DNA from: Sandaracinus sp.
GTDB taxonomy: Bacteria; Myxococcota_A; Polyangia; Polyangiales; Houyiibacteriaceae
Direction of reading: 5' to 3'
NCBI GenBank assembly: GCA_020633125.1
Contig: JACKEH010000008.1
Span: 1 to 64,000 of the forward strand
Length of the DNA stretch: 64,000 nucleotides
Shown: positions 36,049 to 45,740 of the stretch, piece after piece
Layout of the letters: every line of letters starts with the position of its first letter
Numbering within the stretch: position 1 is the stretch's first letter
Translations under genes and position numbers: made by a program
Notes under the pieces: generated by a model
The model's database searches: none
Told to the model about the DNA's origin: nothing
What the model saw: only the letters and a program-made list of their open reading frames with translations

Positions 36049-38505
36049 ATGAGCGCAGGTGCCTTCACCGGGGATCGGAAGCTACCTTGGACTCCCGCCC
36101 TTCGCGGGCTCGAAGAGGTCGTGGCGCACTGGGAAGAGCAAGGCGTCGCGCGCGACATCGTGCTCGACGAGACCTTGCCCCCTCGGCCCGCGCACACGGT
36201 CGCGTTCCCCGACGACCTCTCGGTGGGCGTGCGGCGTGCCTTGCTCGGGCGCGGCATCACGGAGCTCTACGCGCACCAAGCGCGCGCACGCGAGCTCGGG
36301 CGCGCGGGTCGATCCTTCGTGGTGGCCACTCCGACCGCATCCGGAAAGTCGCTCTGTTACAACCTGCCGATCCTCGAGCGTCTGGCCGAAGACCCGGACG
36401 CGCGCGCGCTCTACCTCTTCCCGACGAAGGCGCTCTCACGCGACCAAGAGGTCGCGCTGCGAAAGCTGATGAGCGAAGCGGGCCTTCCGCACGGCGCGAT
36501 CACCTTCGACGGCGACACGCCCGGCGACGCCCGCCGTGTGGCAAAAGAACGCAGCGGGGTGATTCTCACGAACCCCGACATGCTTCACGCCGGCATCCTC
36601 CCGCATCACGCGGGTTGGGCGCGGGTCTTCTCGAACCTGCGCTACGTGGTGCTCGACGAGCTGCACACCTACCGCGGCGTCTTCGGCTCGCACCTGGCGA
36701 ACGTGATCCGTCGCTTGCGCCGCATCGCCGCGTTTCACGGCTCGAACCCGGTCTTCGTCGGCGCGAGCGCGACGATCGGCAACCCCGGTGAGCACGCGCG
36801 ACGCATCCTCGGCGTCGACGACGTGGAGGTCATCGACGAGAGCGGCGCGCCGACCGGGCCGCGACGCGTGATGGTGTACAACCCGCCGCTCGTGAACCCG
36901 GAGCTGGGCATTCGCGCGAGCTACCTCAAGAGCGCGGTGCGCATCGCCGCGGACCTGGTGCGCGCGAACGTCCCGACGCTGGTCTTCGGTCAGAGCCGCA
37001 ACGGCGTCGAGGTGATGCTGAAGTACCTGCGCGACCGCCTGCGGAGCGAAGCGGGCCTCGACGAGACGGCGATTCACGCCTACCGCGGCGGCTACCTGCC
37101 GCAGCAACGACGCGCGATCGAAGAGCAGCTTCGAAGCGGCCACATACGCTGCGTCGTGGCGACGAACGCGCTCGAGCTCGGCATCGACATCGGCACGCTC
37201 GATGCGGTCGTCTGCGCGGGCTACCCGGGCACGCTCGCCGCGACGTGGCAGCGTTTCGGTCGCGCGGGGCGCCGCGAAGCACCGGCGCTCGGCGTGCTGG
37301 TGACCTCGAGCATGCCGCTCGATCAGTTCGTCGCGCGCGAGCCCGGCCAGCTCGTGAGCGCGCCCGTGGAGCACGCGCGCATCGACCCCGACAACGTCGA
37401 GATCCTCGTGCAGCACCTCAAGTGTGCGGCCTTCGAGCTTCCCTTCGAAGAAGGCGACGCGTTCGGCGACCTGCCGCACGAGTCGCTCGAAGGCGCGCTC
37501 GGATTTCTCGCCGACCACGGCGTCGTGCACGCCTCGCCGGATGCGAGCGGCAAGACGGTCTGGCATTGGGCCACCGACCACTACCCGGCCAACGGCGTCT
37601 CGCTGCGCAGCGTCGGCTGGGACAACTTCGTCATCATCGATCTCGACACCGACAAGACGATCGCGGAGATGGATTGGCGCAGCACACACACGATGTTGCA
37701 CGAGCAGGCCATCTACCAACACGCGGCCGAGCAATACCAAGTCGAGCGCCTCGACTACGAAAACCACAAGGCGTTCGTGCGTCTCGTGAAGCCCGACTAC
37801 TACACGACCGCGATGACCCACACGAAGGTCACGGTGACCGCCGAGGATCAGCTCGAAGAGCTGCCGCTCGCGCGCCCGCTTTCGGTGGGCTTCGGGGAGG
37901 TCTCGGTGGTGGAGAAGGTCGTCGGCTACAAGAAGATCAAGTTCTTCACCCACGAGAACTGCGGCTACGGCGACGTGCACCTGCCCGAGATGCAGATGCA
38001 CACGACGGCGATCTGGCTGACCTTCCCGGAGCCGCTGATGCTCGAGCTCTGCGAGGTCCTCCGCGTGCCACGGCCGGCGGTGGTCGACGCGTTGCGTGGC
38101 CTGCTCAGCGCGATGCACGTGATGGGCGCGATGGGCTTGATGGTCGATCCGCGCGACCTCGGGCAGACGCTCGGCGATCAGAGCGATCCGAACGGTCCAC
38201 CCGGCACGCGGAGCGGCGCCGCGACGGGCTTCGATCCGACGCTCTTCTTGTACGACCAAGTGCCGGGCGGCATCGGGCTCGCGTCGCGCCTCTTCGAAGA
38301 GCGTGAGTCGCTTCTGCGTCGCGCGCGCACGAGCATCGCGGGCTGCGGTTGCGAGAGCGGCTGCCCCGCGTGCATCGGACCGGATGCGGGCACGGAGATG
38401 CCGCGGGAGCTTCCGAGCGAGCGTAGGACCGAGCGCGACCAGCCGCGTCGCAAGGCGCTCGCGATCGCGCTTCTGGATCATCTCGGCGTCGGAAGCGTGC
38501 ACTGA
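36049..38505 (+). CDS. mrfA: MrfA/YprA-like DNA helicase with C-terminal Cys zinc site
   Basis: An 818-residue superfamily 2 helicase. Walker A is ATPTASGKS (93-101), the Walker B form is DELH (203-206), motif III is GASATIG and motif VI is the Q-R-F-G-R-A-G-R region. The C-terminal part carries a DUF1998-like domain and a four-Cys cluster (CGCESGCPAC) near the end. That set marks the MrfA/YprA family, which in Bacillus subtilis acts with the exonuclease MrfB in mitomycin C damage repair. The MrfB-like gene follows 2 bp later. The ATG at 36049 was chosen from the promoter and the N-terminal family sequence; an in-frame start at 35734 would read through the hairpin region. Confidence 0.88.
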   Translation: MSAGAFTGDRKLPWTPALRGLEEVVAHWEEQGVARDIVLDETLPPRPAHTVAFPDDLSVGVRRALLGRGITELYAHQARARELGRAGRSFVVATPTASGKSLCYNLPILERLAEDPDARALYLFPTKALSRDQEVALRKLMSEAGLPHGAITFDGDTPGDARRVAKERSGVILTNPDMLHAGILPHHAGWARVFSNLRYVVLDELHTYRGVFGSHLANVIRRLRRIAAFHGSNPVFVGASATIGNPGEHARRILGVDDVEVIDESGAPTGPRRVMVYNPPLVNPELGIRASYLKSAVRIAADLVRANVPTLVFGQSRNGVEVMLKYLRDRLRSEAGLDETAIHAYRGGYLPQQRRAIEEQLRSGHIRCVVATNALELGIDIGTLDAVVCAGYPGTLAATWQRFGRAGRREAPALGVLVTSSMPLDQFVAREPGQLVSAPVEHARIDPDNVEILVQHLKCAAFELPFEEGDAFGDLPHESLEGALGFLADHGVVHASPDASGKTVWHWATDHYPANGVSLRSVGWDNFVIIDLDTDKTIAEMDWRSTHTMLHEQAIYQHAAEQYQVERLDYENHKAFVRLVKPDYYTTAMTHTKVTVTAEDQLEELPLARPLSVGFGEVSVVEKVVGYKKIKFFTHENCGYGDVHLPEMQMHTTAIWLTFPEPLMLELCEVLRVPRPAVVDALRGLLSAMHVMGAMGLMVDPRDLGQTLGDQSDPNGPPGTRSGAATGFDPTLFLYDQVPGGIGLASRLFEERESLLRRARTSIAGCGCESGCPACIGPDAGTEMPRELPSERRTERDQPRRKALAIALLDHLGVGSVH

Positions 38506-38507
38506 GG

Positions 38508-40103
<1,596 letters not shown>

Positions 40104-40193
40104 TCCCCGTCCCGCCCCCGACGCACCGCCGGTGGCGCGCTTCCGACGCCGCCGCGTGCCCCAACGACCTCGAGCTCGGGTCGGCACGACGGA

Positions 40194-40225
40194 ATGAAAA
40201 AAGGCGAACCCTGGGGCTCGCCTTT
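40194..40225 (-). terminator. Intrinsic terminator of the thrS-infC-rpmI-rplT operon
   Basis: Eight-bp stem AAAGGCGA with TCGCCTTT, 10-nt loop. On the minus strand it is followed by a run of about six T. It lies 19 bp past the rplT stop. Confidence 0.88.
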
Positions 40226-40243
40226 CTTCTCGCGACGCGTCGT

Positions 40244-40588
40244 TCAGCGGACAGCGTCGACGACGGCCTTGAAGCCGCCCGGATCACGCAGCGCGAGGTC
40301 CGCGAGGATCTTGCGGTCGAGCGCGACGCCCGCGCCCTTCAGCGCGTGGACGAACTTGCTGTAGCTGAGGCCGTGCGTACGAATCGCGGCGTTGATGCGC
40401 GCGATCCAGAGCTTGCGGTACTCACGCTTGCGCAGGCGGCGGTGGCGGAACGCGTCCTCCCAACCGTTGTGAACCTGCTCGACGGCGCTGCGCCAGAGGC
40501 GGCTGCGAGCGCCGTAGTTGCCACGGGCAACCTTGAGAATCTTCTTGCGACGACGGCGGGCCTTGAAGCCCTTTTTAGCGCGCGGCAT
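40244..40588 (-). CDS. rplT: 50S ribosomal protein L20
   Basis: A 114-residue L20. The basic N-terminal helix begins MPRAKKGFKARRRRKKILK, and the globular C-terminus ends GGFKAVVDAVR. L20 binds 23S rRNA domain II and is needed early in large-subunit assembly; in E. coli it also represses its own operon by binding the leader. GGAG lies 8 nt before the ATG. It is the last gene of the operon, followed by a strong terminator. Confidence 0.97.
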   Translation of the reverse strand: MPRAKKGFKARRRRKKILKVARGNYGARSRLWRSAVEQVHNGWEDAFRHRRLRKREYRKLWIARINAAIRTHGLSYSKFVHALKGAGVALDRKILADLALRDPGGFKAVVDAVR

Positions 40589-40633
40589 GGATCGGTCTCC
40601 GAATCTTCAGTGAGTCTTGGTTGGCGGACGCGA

Positions 40634-40843
40634 TCAGAACGCGTACGGGAGCAACTCACGCACCGAGCGCTCGTCGCACTTCTTCACCATGTCGTTCTTC
40701 CGCAGACGGCGAAGACGGCCCTTGGGCTTGTCACCGCGCATCATGCGGTGCTGCTTGCCGGCCTTGCCGCGCCGAACCCGACCGGACCCGGTGACCTTGA
40801 ACCGCTTCGCAGCGGCTCGCTTCGTCTTCATCTTCTTCTTCAT
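40634..40843 (-). CDS. rpmI: 50S ribosomal protein L35
   Basis: A 69-residue, very basic ribosomal protein with the L35 signature MKTKRAAAKRFKVTGSGRV near the start. The start is ATG 40843 (giving MKKKMKTKR), with GAGGA about 8 nt upstream; an internal ATG at 40831 would give the shortest family form. It lies between infC and rplT, 45 bp from rplT, as in most bacteria. The UUCG hairpin upstream at 41033-41065 may set its expression relative to infC. Confidence 0.95.
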   Translation of the reverse strand: MKKKMKTKRAAAKRFKVTGSGRVRRGKAGKQHRMMRGDKPKGRLRRLRKNDMVKKCDERSVRELLPYAF

Positions 40844-41032
40844 GAGGGCTTCCTCTCGAAGCTCCGGGACCGGCGCGAACGCGGCGGGAGCGGAAGGGGC
40901 GGGAGTGATGACCGGGCGCCGGGGGGAAGTCAAGGTCGATCCCGCCGAAATCGGCGCGACGGGTGGCGTCTCCCGTTTTTGGCGCGGGAAGCCCAAACCA
41001 CCGAAACCACTCTTGTTTCCGAGACCCCCAAA

Positions 41033-41065
41033 CGAAAGAAGAGGAGCCGAAGCTCCTCTCTTTCG
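41033..41065 (-). terminator. UUCG-capped hairpin between infC and rpmI
   Basis: Fourteen-bp stem with one bulge: CGAAAGAAGAGGAGC pairs with GCTCCTCTCTTTCG. On the minus strand the loop is C(UUCG)G, the extra-stable tetraloop, and TTTGG follows. It sits mid-operon 53 bp after the infC stop, so it is more likely an attenuator or mRNA stabiliser than a full stop. Confidence 0.65.
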
Positions 41066-41118
41066 TGTCGACGAGCGCGATCCGTAGCCTTCCCGGCCGG
41101 GGATCGTGCCTCGAAAAC

Positions 41119-41793
41119 TCAGTCCTCCGACTCGGTGTCGTCGTCCTCGTCTTCGTCCTCGTCTTCGTCCTCGTCGTCGTCGTCATCCTGGTCGGTGAGC
41201 GGCGCCAGCGCCGGGCGCATGTCGCGGCCCTTGCGCTCGATCTTCGGACCGCGGGGCGCGAGGAGCGCCGTCATCGTGCGGCCTTCCATGCGGTTGGCGC
41301 TCTCGACGAGGGCCAGGTCCTTCACGGCGTCGATGATCAGCTCGATCTGACGACGCGCCATCTCGGGGTGGGTGATCTCGCGGCCGCGGAAGCGGACGGT
41401 GAGCTTCACCTTGTTCCCATCCTCCAGGAAGCGCTGGATGTGCTTCACCTTGAAGGCGATGTCGTGATCGTCGGTCTTCGGGCGGAGCTTGATCTCCTTG
41501 AGCTCCACCTGGGACTGCTTCTTCTTGGCTTCGGCTTGCCGCTTCTTCTCTTCGTACTTGAACTTGCCGAAGTCCATGATCTTGCAGACCGGAGGAACCG
41601 CCTTCGGGTTCACCTCGACGAGGTCGAGCTCGGACTGCTCGGCGAGTCGGCGGGCCTCGTGCGTCGGCAACACACCCAGCATCGAGCCGTCGGCCGCGAT
41701 GACGCGAACTTCGGGGATGCGGATGCGGTCGTTGATCCGCGGGCCGAAATTTTGGCGGTCACGCGGGTCGAATCGTCGGCGGGGTCTGGAGAT
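41119..41793 (-). CDS. infC: Translation initiation factor IF-3, AUC start, acidic tail
   Basis: A 224-residue IF-3. I choose the ATC at 41793-41791 as the start codon: it is preceded by GGAGGA with 8-nt spacing and gives a full IF-3 N-domain (FGPRINDRIRIPEVRVIA). The first in-frame ATG (41682) would remove 37 residues of that domain. Rare starts (AUU, AUC) are the rule for infC, since IF-3 discriminates against them and so controls its own synthesis. The C-domain is normal (VKLTVRFRGREITHPE). An acidic tail of about 24 residues, nearly all Asp and Glu, ends the protein. In Myxococcus xanthus the IF-3 homologue Dsg also has a C-terminal extension. Confidence 0.93.
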   Translation of the reverse strand: MSRPRRRFDPRDRQNFGPRINDRIRIPEVRVIAADGSMLGVLPTHEARRLAEQSELDLVEVNPKAVPPVCKIMDFGKFKYEEKKRQAEAKKKQSQVELKEIKLRPKTDDHDIAFKVKHIQRFLEDGNKVKLTVRFRGREITHPEMARRQIELIIDAVKDLALVESANRMEGRTMTALLAPRGPKIERKGRDMRPALAPLTDQDDDDDEDEDEDEDEDDDTESED

Positions 41794-42017
41794 GGCTACT
41801 TTCCTCCGGTTGTGGGCCGAGGGCCCAGATGGATCTTTGGACCGCTTTGTAAGCGATCCGGAACCTCGTGAAAACGCCCCCTCGCGACAAACACGCGGGA
41901 GCCGAGGGAGTCGGAGCTAGCACGCAGCCCCGACGTTGCCAACGCGGCGGGTGGCTCGGCGCCACATCGCACGCGTCGAGAAGCGACGCGAAAGGCGCTC
42001 TCTCTTTCGGGCGAAAC

Positions 42018-42047
42018 GCGTCGACCCGCCAGTGGACGGGTCGACGC
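42018..42047 (-). terminator. Hairpin after thrS
   Basis: Perfect 11-bp stem GCGTCGACCCG with CGGGTCGACGC, 8-nt loop, 41 bp after the thrS stop. Only GTTTCG follows, so it may be a partial terminator between thrS and infC. Confidence 0.6.
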
Positions 42048-42087
42048 ATTCGATCGAAGTCGCTCGGAAGCGACGTCGTAGGAAGGG

Positions 42088-44046
42088 TCAGCGAAGGCTC
42101 GGGGGACGATGCTCGCCACCGAGCCGCGCCGAGAAGTCTTCGAGCGAGAGGAAGCCGATGTCCTTGTTCTCGTCGCGGCTGCGGACCTGGAGCCCACGGC
42201 CTTCGGCTTCCTTGGCGCCGACCACCCCGACGTAGGGCACACGACGAAGACGCGCTTCGCGAATCTTCGAGCCCAGGCGTTCGTTGCTGTCGTCGACCGT
42301 GACGCGGAAGCCCTTCTTGCGAAGCTCGGCCGCCGCCTCGTGCGCGTACGCGTCGTAGTCGCTGGCGACCGTGACGATCGCGAGCTGCTCCGGCGCGAGC
42401 CACGCGGGGAAGTTGCCGCCGACGTGCTCGAGCAAGACGCCGAAGAAACGCTCGACCGAGCCGAGCACGGCGCGGTGGAGCATCACGGGGCGATGCTGCG
42501 AGTTGTCGGCCGCGATGTACGTGAGGTCGAAGCGCTCCGGCAGGTTGAAGTCCGCCTGAATCGTTCCGAGCTGCCACGAACGCCCGAGGGCGTCCTTGAG
42601 GTGGAACTCGACCTTCGGTCCGTAGAACGCGCCCTCGCCTTCGGCGATCTCGAACGGCAAGCCCTTCGCCGACACGCCGTCGATGAGCGCCTTCTCCGAC
42701 GCATCCCAGATCGCGTCGTCACCGATGCGCTGGTCGGGGCGCGTCGCGATGAAGATCTTCGGGTCCGCGAACTCGAAGTCCCGGTAGACGCGGTAGACGA
42801 GATCGATGAAGTCGCCGATCTCCTGCTCGATCTGGTCGGCCGTGCAGAAGATGTGTCCGTCGTCCTGCGCGAACGTGCGCACGCGCGTGAGGCCTTGGAC
42901 CACGCCGCTTCGCTCGTAGCGGTGCAAACGACCGAAGTCCGCCATGCGGATCGGCAGCTCGCGGTACGAGCGGCGCTTCATGCCGTAGAGCAAGCAGTGC
43001 GAGGGGCAGTTCATCGGCTTCACGCCGAAACGGAGGTGCTCCGTCAGCGTGTGCTCGCACTGATGCGCGTCGGCCGGCGGCTTCTCCGTGATCTCCTTGG
43101 CGGCCTTCTCGAGCTGCTCCTTCGTCGCCGCGAGGTACATGTTCTCGTAGTAGGCGGGAAGGTGACCGCTCGTCTCGAAGAGCTCCTTGTCGAAGACCTG
43201 CGGCGTGATGACCTCTTCGTAGCCGTGGACGTCGTAGAGCTCGCGAATGTAGTCGCAGAGCGCGTTGTAGATGCGCGCGCCCTTGGCCGTGAAGAAGGGT
43301 GACGCCGGCGCCCACGGGTGGAACGCGACGAGGTCGAGCTCCTTGCCGAGCTTGCGGTGATCGCGCGCCTTGGCTTCTTCGAGCGCCTTGAGGTGCGCCT
43401 TCAGATCCTTGGGCGACGAGAACGCCGTGCCGTAGATGCGCTGGAGCATCGGGTTGCGCTCGTCACCACGCCAATACGCGCCGGCCGTGTGCGTGAGCTT
43501 GAAGGCCTTGAGGAAACGCGTGCTCGGGACGTGGGGACCTTCGCAGAGGTCGATCCAATCGCCGTGGCGGTAGATCGTCAGCTCGCCCTCGAGGCGCTGG
43601 ACGTGCTCGAGCTTGTAAGGCTCGCCCATCTTCTCGAGCATGCCGATCAGCTCGTCGCGGCTCTTGGGCTCGCGCACGAAGGGCGAGTCCTTCTCGATGA
43701 TCTCGAGCATCTTCTGCTCGATGGCCTCGAGGTCCGACTCGCTGAACGAACCGTTCGGGCGGTCGTAGTCGTAGAAGAAGCCGTTCTCCGTCGCGGGGCC
43801 GAAGGCGACCTTCGTTCCGGGGAAGAGCTTCTGGACGGCGTCCGCCATCACGTGCGCCGTCGAGTGACGGATGATGGGCAGCGCCTTCGGATCGTTCTGC
43901 CGAATCGCGCGCAGCTCGGTCGTGCCGGCCGGAAGCGGAGTGTGGAGATCGAAGATCTCCTTGCCGACTTCGACGGCGACGACGTCGTTGCTGAGCTGAC
44001 CGCGCTCCTCGAGGAGCTGGCGGCCCGTCTTGCGATCCTGGTCCAT
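42088..44046 (-). CDS. thrS: Threonyl-tRNA synthetase
   Basis: A 652-residue class II synthetase that charges tRNA-Thr. The N-terminal region is a TGS-like segment, followed by the editing domain (HSTAHVMADAV; zinc and Ser-editing HxxxH), then the catalytic core with motif 2 (RHRYERSGVVQGLTRVR-like block FGRLHRYERSGVV) and GVKPMNCPSHCL, whose Cys is a zinc ligand. The anticodon domain ends the protein (AIVTVASDYDAYAHEAA). It is the first gene of thrS-infC-rpmI-rplT. The ATG at 44046 has a modest AGGA upstream. Confidence 0.96.
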   Translation of the reverse strand: MDQDRKTGRQLLEERGQLSNDVVAVEVGKEIFDLHTPLPAGTTELRAIRQNDPKALPIIRHSTAHVMADAVQKLFPGTKVAFGPATENGFFYDYDRPNGSFSESDLEAIEQKMLEIIEKDSPFVREPKSRDELIGMLEKMGEPYKLEHVQRLEGELTIYRHGDWIDLCEGPHVPSTRFLKAFKLTHTAGAYWRGDERNPMLQRIYGTAFSSPKDLKAHLKALEEAKARDHRKLGKELDLVAFHPWAPASPFFTAKGARIYNALCDYIRELYDVHGYEEVITPQVFDKELFETSGHLPAYYENMYLAATKEQLEKAAKEITEKPPADAHQCEHTLTEHLRFGVKPMNCPSHCLLYGMKRRSYRELPIRMADFGRLHRYERSGVVQGLTRVRTFAQDDGHIFCTADQIEQEIGDFIDLVYRVYRDFEFADPKIFIATRPDQRIGDDAIWDASEKALIDGVSAKGLPFEIAEGEGAFYGPKVEFHLKDALGRSWQLGTIQADFNLPERFDLTYIAADNSQHRPVMLHRAVLGSVERFFGVLLEHVGGNFPAWLAPEQLAIVTVASDYDAYAHEAAAELRKKGFRVTVDDSNERLGSKIREARLRRVPYVGVVGAKEAEGRGLQVRSRDENKDIGFLSLEDFSARLGGEHRPPSLR

Positions 44047-44374
44047 GGGTTGTCCTGTGCAGTGGGGGACGAGTTGAGAAGAGAAGAAAGGGGCCGTCGA
44101 GGACGGCGAAGTCTGGAGGTGCGCCGTAGCAGAAGGGACGCGTCGAGCGAAGCGGCTCGTGATGGCGGGGGCTGGCGACAGCCCCTCCAGGAAAAATCCC
44201 GAATTGGAAACGGCCGGTGCGCGCTAGGCGACCGGCCGGTTCTCTCGTCTCTCGTGCCCCACCTTCGAGATGGAGCGCTTCTCACGCACACGACGAGGTC
44301 ACCGACGAGTCGGCAGCTCCGTAGTGGTAGTGAGAAGTTCGAAGGACATGATCAGAGTCGTTTCTGAAACTTTG
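44047..44374 (-). other. thrS leader region
   Basis: 328 bp between tRNA-Val and thrS. It contains a 7-bp hairpin GGGGCTG with CAGCCCC and a GCGA loop (44168-44185), and a second GC-rich hairpin (44209-44240, GGCCGGT with ACCGGCC). I looked for a T-box element and found no match to its conserved bulge sequence. Autoregulation by ThrS through the leader, as in E. coli, is possible but not shown. Confidence 0.45.
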
Positions 44375-44446
<72 letters not shown>

Positions 44447-44618
44447 GAAAGGGACGCGTCATGTAGCCCTGGGCTTCGGAGCTGTCAAGGAAGGTTTCGC
44501 GCTCGCGCGCACGTCCTTCGACCGGGGCGCGACGCGAGAGCGACGACACGGCGTCACGAGAGCGGTCTGGCGTTTCGCCCCGAGTCTCGTTCATCATGCG
44601 CGGCCTTCCGGAGGATTC

Positions 44619-45596
44619 GTGAGCGATCGACCCGTCGTCAGTTTTCGAGACGTCCTGCGCGCGTGGCCCATCGTGCACCGCTACATCCGGCGCACGCCGC
44701 TCTACCGCTATCCGTTGCTCAGCGCGCGCCTCGGCTTCGACGCGTGGGTGAAGCACGAGAACCACCTCCCGATCGGAGCCTTCAAGGTTCGGGGAGGCAT
44801 CAACCTCTTCGCGAACCTGACCGATGCGCAGCGCCGCCGCGGCGTCATCACCGCGACGCGCGGCAGCCACGGGCTCTCGATGGCGTGGTCGGCGCGAAGC
44901 TTCGGCAGCCGGGCCGTCATCTACGTGCCCAAGCGCAACAACCCGGAGAAGAACGCGCTGATGGAGGCCATGGGCGCCGACCTCAACGTCTTCGGCAACA
45001 GCTTCGACGAAGCGCTCCTCGAAGCGCAGGCGCGCGCCGACAACGAAGAACTGCGCTTCGTGCACGTCGCCAACGAGCCGCACCTCATCGCGGGCTACGG
45101 CACGATGGCGATGGAGATCGTCGAGGATCTCCCCGACGTGGACACCGTCATCGTCCCGGTCGGCGGCGGCAGCGCGCTCGCGGGCGTGGTCGTCACGCTG
45201 CGCACCATGCGCCCCGACGTCGAAATCATCGCGGTGCAGGCGGAGCGAGCCAACGCGCTCGCGCGCTCGCTCAAGAGCGGCAAGATCGAGCACCTCGACA
45301 CCGCCGACACCTTCGCCGACGGCCTGGCGACCAAGCAGGCCTTCGAGGTGCCCTTCGAGATCGTCCGCGATCAGATCGACGAGCTGGTCGAGGTCACCGA
45401 GGACGAGATGAAGGCGGCCGTGCGGACCGCGCTCGAGACCACGCACAACGTCGCGGAAGGCGCTGCGGCCGCGGCCTACGCGGCGGCGGAGCGGCTCAAG
45501 GGGCGTCTGGCCAACCGTCGCGTGGCGCTCGTGCACACCGGGCAGAACATCGACCGCGACACCCTTCGTTGGGCGCTCGGCCTCTACGACGCCTGA
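44619..45596 (+). CDS. PLP-dependent threonine dehydratase-like enzyme
   Basis: A 325-residue fold-type II PLP enzyme. The lysine motif is KHENHLPIGAFKVRGG (Lys in FKVRG binds PLP), the phosphate loop is VPVGGGSALAG, and the end is HTGQNIDRDTLRWALG. It matches catabolic threonine/serine dehydratases without a C-terminal ACT regulatory domain, so it would not be feedback-controlled like IlvA. Isoleucine synthesis or serine/threonine breakdown are both possible. GTG 44619 has a perfect GGAGGA 6 nt upstream. A terminator follows. Confidence 0.85.
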   Translation: MSDRPVVSFRDVLRAWPIVHRYIRRTPLYRYPLLSARLGFDAWVKHENHLPIGAFKVRGGINLFANLTDAQRRRGVITATRGSHGLSMAWSARSFGSRAVIYVPKRNNPEKNALMEAMGADLNVFGNSFDEALLEAQARADNEELRFVHVANEPHLIAGYGTMAMEIVEDLPDVDTVIVPVGGGSALAGVVVTLRTMRPDVEIIAVQAERANALARSLKSGKIEHLDTADTFADGLATKQAFEVPFEIVRDQIDELVEVTEDEMKAAVRTALETTHNVAEGAAAAAYAAAERLKGRLANRRVALVHTGQNIDRDTLRWALGLYDA

Positions 45597-45617
45597 CGTC
45601 TCGGCCTCGCGAAGCCC

Positions 45618-45648
45618 ACGGCGCGGGTCTCCGGCTCGCGCCGTTTTT
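45618..45648 (+). terminator. Intrinsic terminator
   Basis: Eight-bp stem ACGGCGCG with CGCGCCGT followed by TTTTT, 22 bp after the dehydratase stop. Confidence 0.85.
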
Positions 45649-45703
45649 CGTTCCGTCCCCCCGTGGAAGTCCTCGCCCACGGAGGGGTGGCTCGCGCCTC
45701 TCT

Positions 45704-45732
45704 TTGCGTCCCCCCCGCTCGCTTGATATCTG
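45704..45732 (+). promoter_or_regulatory. Promoter TTGCGT-N17-TATCTG
   Basis: A -35/-10 pair at ideal 17-bp spacing, with the -10 ending 8 nt before the GTG at 45741. The -10 ends in G, so it is a variant of the leaderless pattern. Confidence 0.45.
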
Positions 45733-45740
45733 GTGCGCCC

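Noticed and set aside
41119..41682. ATG 41682 as the infC start
   Set aside because: It would delete part of the conserved IF-3 N-domain, and the good ribosome-binding site belongs to the ATC 37 codons upstream.
44047..44374. T-box leader of thrS
   Set aside because: The conserved T-box sequence with its antiterminator bulge is not present on the minus strand.
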